Part shown: positions 51,801-64,000 of the stretch, one piece after another
How positions within the stretch are numbered: the stretch's first letter is position 1
Layout: each line of letters begins with the position of its first letter
Source: Gorsachius magnificus
Taxonomy: Eukaryota > Chordata > Aves > Pelecaniformes > Ardeidae
Length of the DNA stretch: 64,000 nt
Assembly: GCA_034008185.1 (NCBI GenBank)
Contig: CM067109.1
Coordinates: 57,218,801-57,282,800, forward strand
Reading direction: 5' to 3'
Notes under the pieces: model-generated
Database searches by the model: none
What the model was told of the DNA's origin: nothing
What the model saw: the letters and a program-made list of their open reading frames with translations, nothing else
Position numbers and translations under genes: made by a program

Positions 51801-52780
51801 TGACTTTTAGGAATGCTGCTTTCAGTAATGCAGATGATTAAAGAATGTAATATCTGCTAATCGTGCTCTGGGATAGATTTATTTCAAAACCAAATTAAAA
51901 ATGTGCTTCCTTGCCTTCCAAAACCATATTTTAGGTATAGCTGCATTGGGGCAGTGCTAGAAGATTATGTATAAGGAGAAGAGTGTTATATCTGTGTAAT
52001 CGATTACAATGACAACTCACCTGACCTCTGTTATTCAAGTTAAAGTGGAGTATTCAGGGAATGGAGTATTCAGTGGTTCATAAGCTTTATGTATATCTGA
52101 CAGGATATTGCCCTAAAATATTTATTAGTAACAATTCTATGAATCAAACAACAAACTCTGTCCTCAAAATTTTACTCCATTGCTCAGCTGCTGTGTGATG
52201 AAAGCATATAAGCACCACAGCAGATGAACAGATTTATGAGTTTTTAGGACTGATGAATTTGAAGACTGGCAACTTTCACTGAATTACTTTTGTCCTCTGT
52301 GCATTTTGTTGCTGTAGGTGGAATGTCTAGCTCCTTTTAAATTAATGGCGAGATCCCTGTTGCTCTCAATGAAATCAGCTTACCTAGAAAGGCCATCCTG
52401 AAACAAGGCTCGCTCTTTATCTGGATGACTAGCAGGTCAGTGCTAAAGCCGTAGTCTTCACTGAGGAACTCTCATTTACTTTCCCATTGTGTTCTGACCA
52501 CTTGTGCCCTAAAGTTCTGATTTAAGAACTGAAACGCAAGAATAATTTTTGTTTCTCACTATATCAGTTGTGTTCTAATACAACTGGTTAAAAGAGTCAC
52601 ACTTTCCAAACTTTGAGGAACCTTTGCTTTAGCAAAAAAGAAAAAAAGAGACAAGAAATTCACCACCTTTTATCACTCTACTTTTTAGTTAAGACTTATT
52701 AAAAAATACCTCAAATGTTTCCCTTTTCAAGAAAAAGAAAGGGAGGGTGAGAGTGGCAACAGAAACCCATTTCCAGATCA

Positions 52781-54894
<2,114 letters not shown>

Positions 54895-55045
54895 TTGAAA
54901 ACAGCAATGAGGAGGTTCACCAGAAGGATGTTTGCAACCAAGAGGTAACAGGCCATGATGGCAGGAACGATCCATGCTCCTGTCTTGCAGGGAGGTAGCT
55001 GGATTATTTTGCCATCTTCTCTGGTTTCATTTTGACCACAAGGAG
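54895..55045 (-). CDS. TRPM3: TRPM3 exon: outer pore and S6 segment
   Basis: This 151-bp exon encodes the outer pore loop and the S6 helix that lines and gates the channel. The acceptor is a pyrimidine stretch ending cccag before 55,045; the donor is gtgagt after 54,895. The reading is [12 protein letters not shown], then a second Cys in LPPC, then the hydrophobic S6 stretch ([20 protein letters not shown]) ending in LLIAVF. The two cysteines of the loop and the Asn-Glu-Thr sequon are visible; in TRPM channels such loop cysteines form a disulfide and the Asn can be glycosylated, which is inferred here. Phases fit the flanking exons: the two first bases complete a codon, and the final AA is completed by C of the next exon to give FNN. 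The next intron is only 551 bp. No frameshift or stop is present. Confidence 0.97.
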
Positions 55046-57639
55046 CTGGGAACAAAAATGCAAAAAAATGCAAAATGGGAATGAATCTTATTTTTTCACT
55101 GCTTTTTACAGAAATATTTAGATGTTTATAAAGGTCTGCCTGCCAAAGCAATACCTTCCAAATAACAGTGGCATTGGTGCTCCCCCCAAGAAGTTTGCAC
55201 TTGCTATCACAGATTTTACAAGCTGCAGTTCTTGTTATTGTGTGTTATTTGCCATGAATATCGAGATATTCCCCTCAGAAATTGCAGCAGACATGCCTGG
55301 TGTGAGTAAGCTGCCTGACTGCATACAGCTGTAATATCATGGTACTCTGGTAGTAATCAGTGGCTGTGCAAATAAAAAGATCAAAATGTTTAATCCTGGA
55401 AAAAAGCTTATGTATTTTTTTTTTTAATGGTGAAAGCTTGGTCTTTTTTGATTGATGGAAAGCGATGTAATGAATAGTATAAGGAGGAAGAAGTACATGA
55501 AAGTAAATTAAAAAGCAGACATTTATTGCTGTGCACTGCACTGCCCCCAGCCCCTCTGGGACATACTCATAATGACCCTCTGCTAGTTAAGGACTTCTGA
55601 CTGCATGCCTAGAAACAGTGGGGGAGATTATCAAGCCTTTACTGTATCAGGTAAAGGGACATGTAGGCAGCAGAGCTGCCACCTGTTTCTTCCCCAAATG
55701 CTTGGAACCAAAACCTTCTCAGTATTAATGTTGTAGAATTGAAGCAAGGGGAGAAAAACCATTGTGGAATGGTCTTCCTTGCTTATTTTTTTACATGCCT
55801 TCATGTGCTGCAGTGGGTGAACTGCAGTTGCAAACGTGGGTTCAGTTTTTGTCTTTCTAGCCTCAATCCTAGTGGCTCTAAGCACCTCTGTAATCAGCTC
55901 TTTAAGAAAATAATTGAAGCAGCAGCTTACATATACAAACCATCTTAGTAAAATTTGCACAGTACTGCAGCTATCTTCACCTTGTCCCCATCAAAAAGGA
56001 GTTTAAGTGCGGAATTTTCAAAGTGCTCAGCACTGGCCCAGCTCCTGCTGATATCGATGAGAATTTCCCACTGACTGCACAGACAACAAAGTTTGCCAAT
56101 GTTTGTAAAGTTCCACCCTATGTCAACAAATCCATGAATTCCAATAGCAACTATTACTTCTTCTCAAAAAAGTCCTTCTGAATGTGATTCACAGAGCATG
56201 GGATTCAAATGTGGGTGTCTGTGCTAGCAATCATATGATACTATGTGTGAGTTGGGTACTTGGTTTGGGGCACTACGTATGGCTGTTAGCTATTACAGAT
56301 AGAAATATTATAGCCATATGGGACAGAAGAATACATGATACATCAACTTCAAACAAGAACTCTCCCAAAATATTCAGCTCATGGAAGAAGAAATGGCAAA
56401 TCCAAATACAAGCCATACTACTTTTACAAGCAGCTCTGTTGTGTCTGGACCCATGGTGTCACTAGTCTTTCCTGCTTACAAACATACATTTTGTTACTGA
56501 ACAGGCTGAGAGTACGCAATTCTTTATTTCTCAGAAAGGATCACCTTGCAGATCAAGTTACTGCTGCTTTTGTGCTTCCTGCACTGCTCCAAGCAGTGGT
56601 CTTATTTAGAGGTTCAAAATGCCATCTGTGAGCTGCTGCGAGTGCGGAGCTGTGTGCGCTCAGCCTTCACCCAGCAGAAACTGGGGCATTCAATACCTCT
56701 TGGTAACAGCACTCAGTGTAAGACTTACATTTCTGTTTGTGTGGAAACACTAACTTGCTCACATGTCGATTCAGCTTGACAAAGTCCAATGCAACACAGT
56801 ACCAAAACCTGTTGTGATTTCACCAGTAACAGAACAATCACTCCATCAGTTGATGAAACCTGTTGTCCTTTTCTGTGCTGACGAACAGAAGAAATTATGT
56901 CTTTTGTTGCAGTGAGAGAAACTGGTGAAAACCATGTTTTAAACCTTAGATCAATGAGATCAAAAACTCAGCTCAAAGTCTGGTTACAATTGTATTATAC
57001 CATTTTCTTCTATTAAAAAAAGCAAATTTAATCTAAAAAGAAAATCAGCTTTGACAACTACCAAGACAAAAATGATTTCTCAGTCTTTATTTGCCTACAA
57101 CAGAGTATTGGGAATACTACTAATGCATCCCTCTTGGTTTATGCCACACACTGATGGCCAAATTAGACTTCCTACAAAGACAAGTTCCAATGGTCTCTTC
57201 TATACATGCATAGATGTTCAGCTAGTCCTGAAGGTTTGCAAAGGTTTTTCTCTTTTGCACTTTCCGTTGTGGGAACAGTTTTTAAATAACAAGGGAATAT
57301 TAATCTCATGCCTTACTTTATGGAGAACTAAGCCACCACTTAATCTTCACATCTTTGGCTGCATGAGAAAATGTATGATGTGTGTCCAAAATGCAAAAGT
57401 CTGTGTTCCACTGCACGTCACTGAACATCTTCTTCCATCTTTAAACTATAACATTAATTTTAACCTTTTTTTTCCCCCACTATTAAATAAAAAGTTGGTT
57501 TAAAATAATTAGTCCCAGGAAACCAGAAACAAATTTCTCTCTCTGTGAAAGAGGACTCTGGAAGGAGGCTAAAAGTAGCAGTGATACTCTTTTTAGACAA
57601 TGCGGATACTTGTTTACACTTAAAAAATCAGAATTCTGT

Positions 57640-58100
57640 TTGAAGGGTTCGAGAGGAATATTACACTAACCCGGGACAGTTAGCCTCCCCCACCTGAGTA
57701 CGTGGAGTCCCAACCATGTCTTATCTCCATGTTATGGTAAGCTGGGATATTTCGCTTCCCCCCATCTGCACATACCCCTGCATGGGCAACGTGATGGCCA
57801 GCGGCCGATTTCAGAATTCAGACAGCAGCACCTGCATTACACCAGTGAGTTCGCTAACGAGCAAAGCAGGACACTGCCTGTGTACGGTACGTTAATCAGC
57901 ACAAGGTTTTTTATCCACCCCTGCTGTGCTGTTCCTTGAGCGTCACTCCTGAGCAGGGCTCCACAGTGTTGGGTTCCCATGTGATAAGCGCCAGTGTCCT
58001 GGGGCTCCCACCGTGGTAACGCTGTGCTTTCCATCAAGCCAAAGCTTTCACTCGCCAAGTGCTGTGCCTCCTCCCTGAGGGACCCGCACCGGCCTTTCAT
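57640..58100 (-). mobile_element. Dispersed ~450-bp repeat, copy 2 (LTR-like, inverted)
   Basis: This is the reverse-complement counterpart of 27,815-28,262. The blocks ACGTACTCAGG, CATAACATGGAGATAAGAC, ATTCTGAAATCGG and the TATA-like GGATAAAAAACC all recur in the same order. A CAAAC pentamer lies near both edges (about 57,637-57,641 read in minus orientation, and 58,112-58,116), which might be a target duplication but is too short to prove it. It sits in a TRPM3 intron in the same direction as the gene, if the orientation with the TATA-like box is taken as sense. Confidence 0.75.
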
Positions 58101-59066
58101 GTGTAACATAGTTTGACCATTTTAATTATGTTTGGAGAAATGTAGTAATTTTTGTAGTATGTGCCATAACATATTGTGGTAACAAACTTTTTCAAAGCAC
58201 AATTTTAACATGTGTGAAAACACACTCATCTTTTTACCCTTCAGCCTTGGTTTAATAAAAAATACAGAGAGTACTTAATTCTAATGAAATGTTTTGCTGA
58301 AACAAATTCTATTAGCATAAGTATATGCCTATTTCAGGTAACTGAAACACCCAATCACTCTGATACCTACAGGCCATTGGATAGAGGTCGGACATTAAGT
58401 CCCAAACTCAGGCTTTAGAAAATAATAAATACCTAGAGTTTTAATTTCAGTTACATGAATTAACTTGACTTAGCTTTCAAACATTGCATCCTGACATTTG
58501 TGGATGTACATGTTTTTTGCATCTCTTGTTTTCTTCACAGTCTATGCTTATTTTTCCTTCTTGGCTCCTGTTTACAGTTTCCTGTCTGGGCCTTTCCTGC
58601 TACATACCTAACCCTTCCTCTTTCCTGGCCAGCAAATAGTTGCGAACAGCAGTAACCCACCCCTCTGTGTGTTTCAGGCCTAAAGCAGCGGCAGAACTCA
58701 GGAAGAGTTTGCTTCCCTGCTGTAATTACTGTCATGACATGGGCACTCCTCATTTCTACTGTGTATTGGGTGGAGGGCTTGGGAAACAACGCTTGCAAAT
58801 TTCTGCGTCATGACTCTTCCCCCAGCTGCACCCTTCCAAAGTAGTTGTGGGAAATAATGGAGAGAGAAAAGTGCATAAATGAACAGCTTTGTTACCAAAT
58901 AGCTTTTTGCCTTTGATGAAAACTTCTCATGTAAAAATGGATACCACTTTTACTATACAAGTTGATTTGTTTGAAAATATGAGAAATTGTGGCATTGGTT
59001 CATATGATCACGATCTAAAGAATAAGGAAACCAATAAGTGCGTATTAACTAACAAACCAACCCAAC

Positions 59067-59089
59067 TTTTTTTTTTTTTTTTTTTTTTT
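59067..59089. repeat. T23 homopolymer
   Basis: A run of 23 T. On the minus strand it reads TTGAATA followed by A23, resembling a polyadenylated retrocopy tail, but no source gene is recognised upstream of it. Confidence 0.9.
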
Positions 59090-59764
59090 ATTCAAGCCTG
59101 GACATTTTAAATGCAGTTTCATCACCATGTTTATGAGTATATAGGCACCTTCCAATTTTGATCTGCACTGAACCCAAAGGATGTGAAAGCATTTTATAAT
59201 TTTTTAATCAAATGTCTAAGCGACCTTACCAGCTTGCCAGGCTAGTAAATACTGAAAAAAAAGTTAAGTGAGCTGCCTAGGGCTGTCCACTTCTTCATTG
59301 ACAGAGAAAATGCTGAACTCTGGGAACTCTGAATCTTACACCATTGCTCTGTTCAACAGCAGAAACATCCAGGGAATTGAACAGTGTCTCACTACATCAA
59401 AAAAGTTGCTTTAACTACAGCATCATGACCTTATGTGTTGCTTTTTGCCCTCAGCCACATTAAAAAATACTTTGAAGCGTCTCTCCAATCTGCTGGTATT
59501 TTAATAATAATTTATAGTAAACCCCTGTATTTTTCTTGTTCCCTCTAGTGCTTTCTCTCACCTCCTACCCTCCACATTAAAAATATCCAACAAAATGGAA
59601 CCCAAAATATAACCTCAGAGGAGTGCTAGGAAGGGGAATAGTACTACAACTCAGGCCAGAGAGACTTTCAAAATGGTGTTTAGGCTGTGCACAAATTTTA
59701 TCCTCTGCCTTTGCCTAATAACGCTAAAAATATTGCCTGTGCTGCAGAGCTGCAATACAGATGC

Positions 59765-59809
59765 AAAAAAAAAAAAGAAAAAAAAGAAAAAAGAAAAAGG
59801 CAAAAAAAA
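59765..59809. repeat. A-rich (A)nG simple repeat
   Basis: A runs of 5-12 separated by single G, about 45 bp long, in a TRPM3 intron. Confidence 0.9.
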
Positions 59810-62800
59810 GCTCAGGTGTTATTGATTCTATTTTGTGCAAAGCTGCTCCCCTTGTTCTAATTCCAGAATGATCCACGCAAATGACAGCCCTCACAGGAGG
59901 CTCCTATGGAGACAGGAAAAGCATGAAACCTCTAAGATCATATAGAATTTAGTGTAAAAATTTAATTTATATTGAGAAACCTCCAAGAACTTTAAAAAAA
60001 ATAAATCTAACAGACTAAGAAATTTAAAGAATTTTTAAAAAGTCTTTTGTAGTAATTATATTTTTCTCTGAAGTTCATTGGATAGTTAAAACCTATGTAT
60101 AATCGCCTCTTGTCTTCTGAAACAACTGCATTCTGGTTACTGGCATTCCTCCAATACAAGTGAAAGAGAAGGAGGGCCCATCTTTTTCTTTTAAACTATG
60201 TAGGTTTTTCCAATAAGGGAGTAGGCACAGGGAACAAACACAACTCAGACTGATCTTCAGATTCCAGATGGCACTTGAAATACTATCAGCTGGAAAGAAA
60301 ATCCAGATGCAAATATGACATGTGAGACACCAGACAAATCTGAAAAACAGCCCAAACCAAAAAACCCAAACCCATGTTGGCTAACAGCATTCTCAGTTGC
60401 TTTGCCTTCTGAGTATAGGAAAATGTGAGGTCTGCTTCTGATTTTCTACAAGTGACTGCTGTTTCTCAAGTTGCTGTGTATGTTATCTATCTGCATTTTT
60501 TACCAAGCAATCTCACTCCCCGAATAATCCTTTCCTCTTCAGTATTTCTTATATACTTCTGTATCCACAGTATTCTTGGAGGGGTAGATAGCTTGGTAAG
60601 GTGAAAACAAAGTTCTTTGCATACAATAACTGTGTTGTGAATTTTGCTGGCTAAAATTGCCAGCAATAGTGCCAAAGTAAGTGTGGTGAATGGAGGGGAA
60701 AATTTTACAGTGTTTGTGGATTTCCTTCTGGACAGGCATTCACTAAAGCAGCTACGTGGCTGGCTGCTGCCCCACAGATCCCACCGGGCAGCACAAGGCT
60801 CAGCTGGGATAGGAAAGGCAGCCTAAAAGTGAGACAGTTGCATATACCACCACCGGTTCCCTGAGCCGGATTCCGCTTCCTCCCCCAGATAATGTGTCTG
60901 TGATGAATTGTCAGGCTGAGGGGAACTACTTTGAGACTAGTTTTGCTATTTTTGTTGAATTTACCTGAAAATTTGAACACAGTTCTCAAAGATTTACTCT
61001 GCTTTTTTTCTCCCTCTTTACAATTGGTTGCTAGTCAGGAATTTGTAGGAATGCAGCATTTATGTACATCACTGGTAATAAACGACACCACTAAATAGAG
61101 TCTTCATATTCCCAGAAGTGAGGATATAATTCTGTCCCCACTTCTGAGTTGAAGATGAGATCACATGCCAACAGGACACTAATGCACACTCCAGTTAATA
61201 TATGTATTTAAAAACCGAAATGAATACAGAAAGTATGGGTAAAAAAATGTAAATGTATATGACATGCATTATTTCAGAGAGAAGCATTTAGCTAGTGTTG
61301 TAACAGCGCAGCGTGTTGAGATAAAAATCAGCGCAGACCCACTGGATGGACAGGCTGCCAGCTGATGAGATGGATCCAGACATTGCATCTGGTCAGCCTT
61401 AATGGCATGCTTCACAAATCAACAGAAGATGAAAAGAAGAAAACAGTAAGTTAGAAATTTTAAGAGTAGCATATTTTTTTTTTTGTACATTTCTCGGACA
61501 CTAGGATAATCTCCAGGAGCGTGGCTCAAATGTACATGCGCTTCCAAGATCAGCTTGTTTGCTGAATACCAAACTTGCAAAAGGTGTTGCAATATTAAAC
61601 ACCAAAATGTAAAGAAAACCACAAAGAAACCCTTTTGGTTTGCTAAAGTAATAGTAATAAAAAAAATCTGCTCCAAGCTATAAAGTTCAATTGCAGTGTA
61701 GATGTATCATAACAATTTTAGAACATGTTTATCTTATCTGAGAAAGTACAAACACTATAGTACTCTAACACATGAATACAGTGGCTGATTTAGCTTAGAA
61801 CAACTTGGAAAATATATAAACCAACAAATTTCGAAATGGTGAAAAAGTGTAAGTATACTAGTAAAACCTTTTGGGTGCCAATCAGGTAATTTTGATTGTA
61901 AAACATCACCAACCATCTGCTCATGCTCCCAGTCTATTCCAGAGGTAACATTTTTGAGACAACTAAGCCTCAGACAGACATGACATATTGCACATATTTT
62001 ATGCTGAAAGAGTGGCAGATTCTAATTCCCTGCATCATCTGTCTCTCAGGAAGAAGGAACTAGGTGCTGCTTTTCATTTTGGCATCACCACTTTTGCCGC
62101 AACTCCTAGTTTCCTTGACACAAACAGAGCAACATGCATACGCTTATAGCTAGAGTTGAAACCATCAGGAATTTTGCTTTTCTTAAGCCTCAGAAGTAAT
62201 TATGCTGCATCTTTTTACAAGGTTTAAATGTTGGGCACCTGAATAACAGAAGACTATCCCTAGATCCTCGTGCAAGGGTATGGAGCCTGCCACCCTCTTT
62301 TCATACTTAAAAACCATGCTTCATTCAAAGACACTTTAGTTTCTCAGGTTTTGGGGTTCTAAACTATAATCAGCACTTCATTAAAAAAATACCAAGAACT
62401 TTTTATTCAGCCAATTGCCATGTTTGTTGCACTACGGTAGTTACTTAGTACAACATCAATAAATGGCCACCTGTAGAGGGACAGACAGAATACTGCTTGT
62501 GGAAGGAAGTCATAGTTTAATGGGGTAAACCTTTATCCCTCTATTAAGCTTTTGGAGCAAGGTGAAGTTTTATACCCCCAATTATTATGTCTTTGGAATG
62601 AAATGAATTTTTAAAAAGAAAAGAAAAGGAAAAAGTATAAAAATGAGGGAACTGGGTAAAAAGCTAAACTCAGTGAGAACCTTTGTGATTATAGGTATTT
62701 GCATGCCATGCATCCTCTGCAAACAAAGTGGGGAAGTAAACATAAAAAAGAGGTTTCATCTGTATCCACAGTAATGGTTCTGTGCTAACCAGGAAGAAGA

Positions 62801-63910
62801 AATGGACATGGAACTGCTGAAATACCTGCCATGTGATACATATATGTCTGTCCATGTGAAACTCCATTAAGTTGGGGGGTTATTGGTGACATAGATACAT
62901 GTATTACCTTAACCAGCTCAAGAAAAATCAACACCTTCTTTCCACTTTTCAAACTTAGTCAATACCGAACAAGCAGAAGATAAATTATGAAAACACTGCC
63001 CTTTCCTAAGGTGGTACATAGGACAGAAAGGAGTATCCACAGAGCTTTAATGGATGCTATCTGCCACTGGGAAAGACACTTCTAAATGCTGCCAAGGCTT
63101 ATGCATATTTAAGCAGGAATAATGAACATCGGTTGCATGTCAGTGTTTGCTAAAGATACATTGTGATTCTTAGTTTGCTCATCCACTGCATCATTTCTCA
63201 GGACCAACCACCCTTCTCCTTTGGCATAATGCACCGGGCGGCACCAGGAGGCGTAATTTAAATCGAAAACTGGCATTTTCCTGATCAACAGCCAAATGAA
63301 TCCTGAGGAGATAGTATATGAAACACTGGCTTTCATTGTGATTGCACTGACATGAAAACAGTCTTGCCTTCCAGTAAATAAATAAAGAAAAAATGGATCT
63401 ACTGTCCCTAAAGAATTGCATCACATGGTTTAGTGTAAAAGTGGTGGCAGTGAGTAGGTAACAGAGAAAAGAAAACACATTGGATTAGATCCTCATGAAG
63501 TGCAGGAGCTGAAGGTCTAACCCAGTATTATTAGACTTGATGCTCAGTATGGAATTAGGTAAAAAGTATTTAGGTCAAACCAATGAATGGGAAAAGAAGA
63601 AGTGACTTTTTATGTCCCAGGTATACCAACAAACTCATGGTGGATACCTGGGACAATGTCCCTGTAACCCAACTGGTAAAAAGGAACCATTTAATACATT
63701 CTTTATATGTAAGATGATTTAGCATTACAGATTTCTGGTTAAATAATTGTGAAGTGGTGCCAGAAGCATGCCAGAAACTGACACCCCAATATTAGCTGAA
63801 AAACTATTTTTGTGACCATTCTCTGTGATGAAGGAGTTCCTCTATCCTGAGCCATTTATTGAGCACACACACATGATCTAATAGGACATCATCTGATCAA
63901 AGTTGGATAC

Positions 63911-64000
63911 CTGACTTTGGAGTATGAGAATCATAAACTTGCTTACGGTCTATCTGGTCTGCAAACACTTCCCCATAGATCATCCAATAAGGCATGTAAA
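63911..64000 (-). CDS. TRPM3: TRPM3 pore exon (partial, continues past window edge)
   Basis: This exon encodes the pore helix and selectivity filter of the TRPM3 cation channel in the plasma membrane. On the minus strand it reads YMPYWMIYGEVFADQID, the TRPM3 signature just before the outer pore. Two donors are usable. The distal one ends the exon at 63,911 (TCA G, then gtatcc) and adds RKQVYDSHTPKS. The proximal one ends it at 63,947 (GAC C, then gtaagc). Both leave phase 1 and join the next exon in frame, giving SAPCGQ or DPPCGQ. In the family these correspond to the alpha1 (long pore) and alpha2 (short pore) forms, which differ in divalent permeability. The exon's 5' end is outside the window; the first two bases complete a codon consistent with Phe. 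Identification is by recalled family sequence and is strong. Confidence 0.96.

Larger units (their letters stand above)
55046..63910 (-). other. TRPM3: TRPM3 intron after the pore exon
   Basis: The intron is 8.9 kb, or 36 bp longer if the proximal (alpha2) donor is used; the acceptor is at 55,046 (tgttcccag). It contains copy 2 of the LTR-like repeat, a T23 run (59,067-59,089) and an A-rich stretch at 59,765-59,809. No other TRPM3 exon is recognised. The longest antisense frame (57,051-57,503) has no family resemblance. Confidence 0.85.

Noticed and set aside
57051..57503. 150-codon plus-strand frame inside a TRPM3 intron, antisense to the gene
   Set aside because: There is no known domain, no promoter or splice evidence, and the composition follows the AT-rich intron.
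57837..58109. 90-codon minus-strand frame
   Set aside because: It lies within copy 2 of the LTR-like repeat, and the frame is not kept in copy 1.
59067..59100. Processed pseudogene tail (TTGAATA followed by A23 on the minus strand)
   Set aside because: No coding remnant or known 3'UTR is recognised before the tail. A simple T run explains it.
55046..63910. Search for miR-204 in the TRPM3 intron
   Set aside because: In vertebrates it sits in an intron nearer the 5' end of TRPM3. No matching hairpin was recognised here.

Overview
The window looks like a bird genome, probably Neoaves. The supports are: a low density of transposable elements; CR1 LINE copies ending in the avian 3' repeat (ATTCTATGATTCTATG type); short tips matching LTRs I remember as common in neoavian genomes; and one recognisable vertebrate gene split into small exons by introns. 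Avian and neoavian assignment is inference; no species can be named from the sequence alone.

One protein-coding gene can be supported: the 3' part of TRPM3 on the minus strand, a cation channel of the melastatin TRP family. Five coding exons are visible with canonical GT-AG junctions and matching phases: 63,911-64,000 (pore helix and selectivity filter, cut by the window edge), 54,895-55,045 (outer pore and S6), 54,144-54,343 (TRP helix), 52,812-52,944 (linker and start of the coiled coil) and 43,253-44,702 (coiled coil and cytoplasmic tail, stop TAG). The pore exon keeps two in-frame donors 36 bp apart. They reproduce the known TRPM3 alpha1/alpha2 pore-loop splice choice.

Layout, left to right. 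1-480 is unremarkable. 480-2,510 is a CpG-rich, G-quadruplex-rich, low-complexity region interrupted by a 300-bp AT-rich block. It looks like a promoter CpG island, and by vertebrate synteny (KLF9 lies 3' of TRPM3 in human) it may belong to KLF9, but no KLF9 coding sequence is visible. 3,189-3,843 is a CR1 3' end. 3,844-42,900 is a gene desert with a few G-rich patches, a 54-bp near-palindrome (22,253), one copy of a ~440-bp repeat (27.8 kb), a second CR1 end (31.76 kb) and a small CpG/CRE-bearing patch followed by an LTR tip (32.6-32.9 kb). From 43,252 leftwards lies the TRPM3 3'UTR of unknown length. 44.7-64.0 kb is TRPM3 exons and introns. The introns hold an LTR tip (50.1 kb), an ancient CR1 with a tRNA-like SINE fragment (51.2-51.8 kb) and the second, inverted copy of the 440-bp repeat (57.64-58.10 kb).

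I found no tRNA, rRNA, CRISPR or undescribed gene system. The points most worth following are the dual pore donors, the inverted repeat pair bracketing the 3' end of TRPM3, and the structured CpG island at the left edge.
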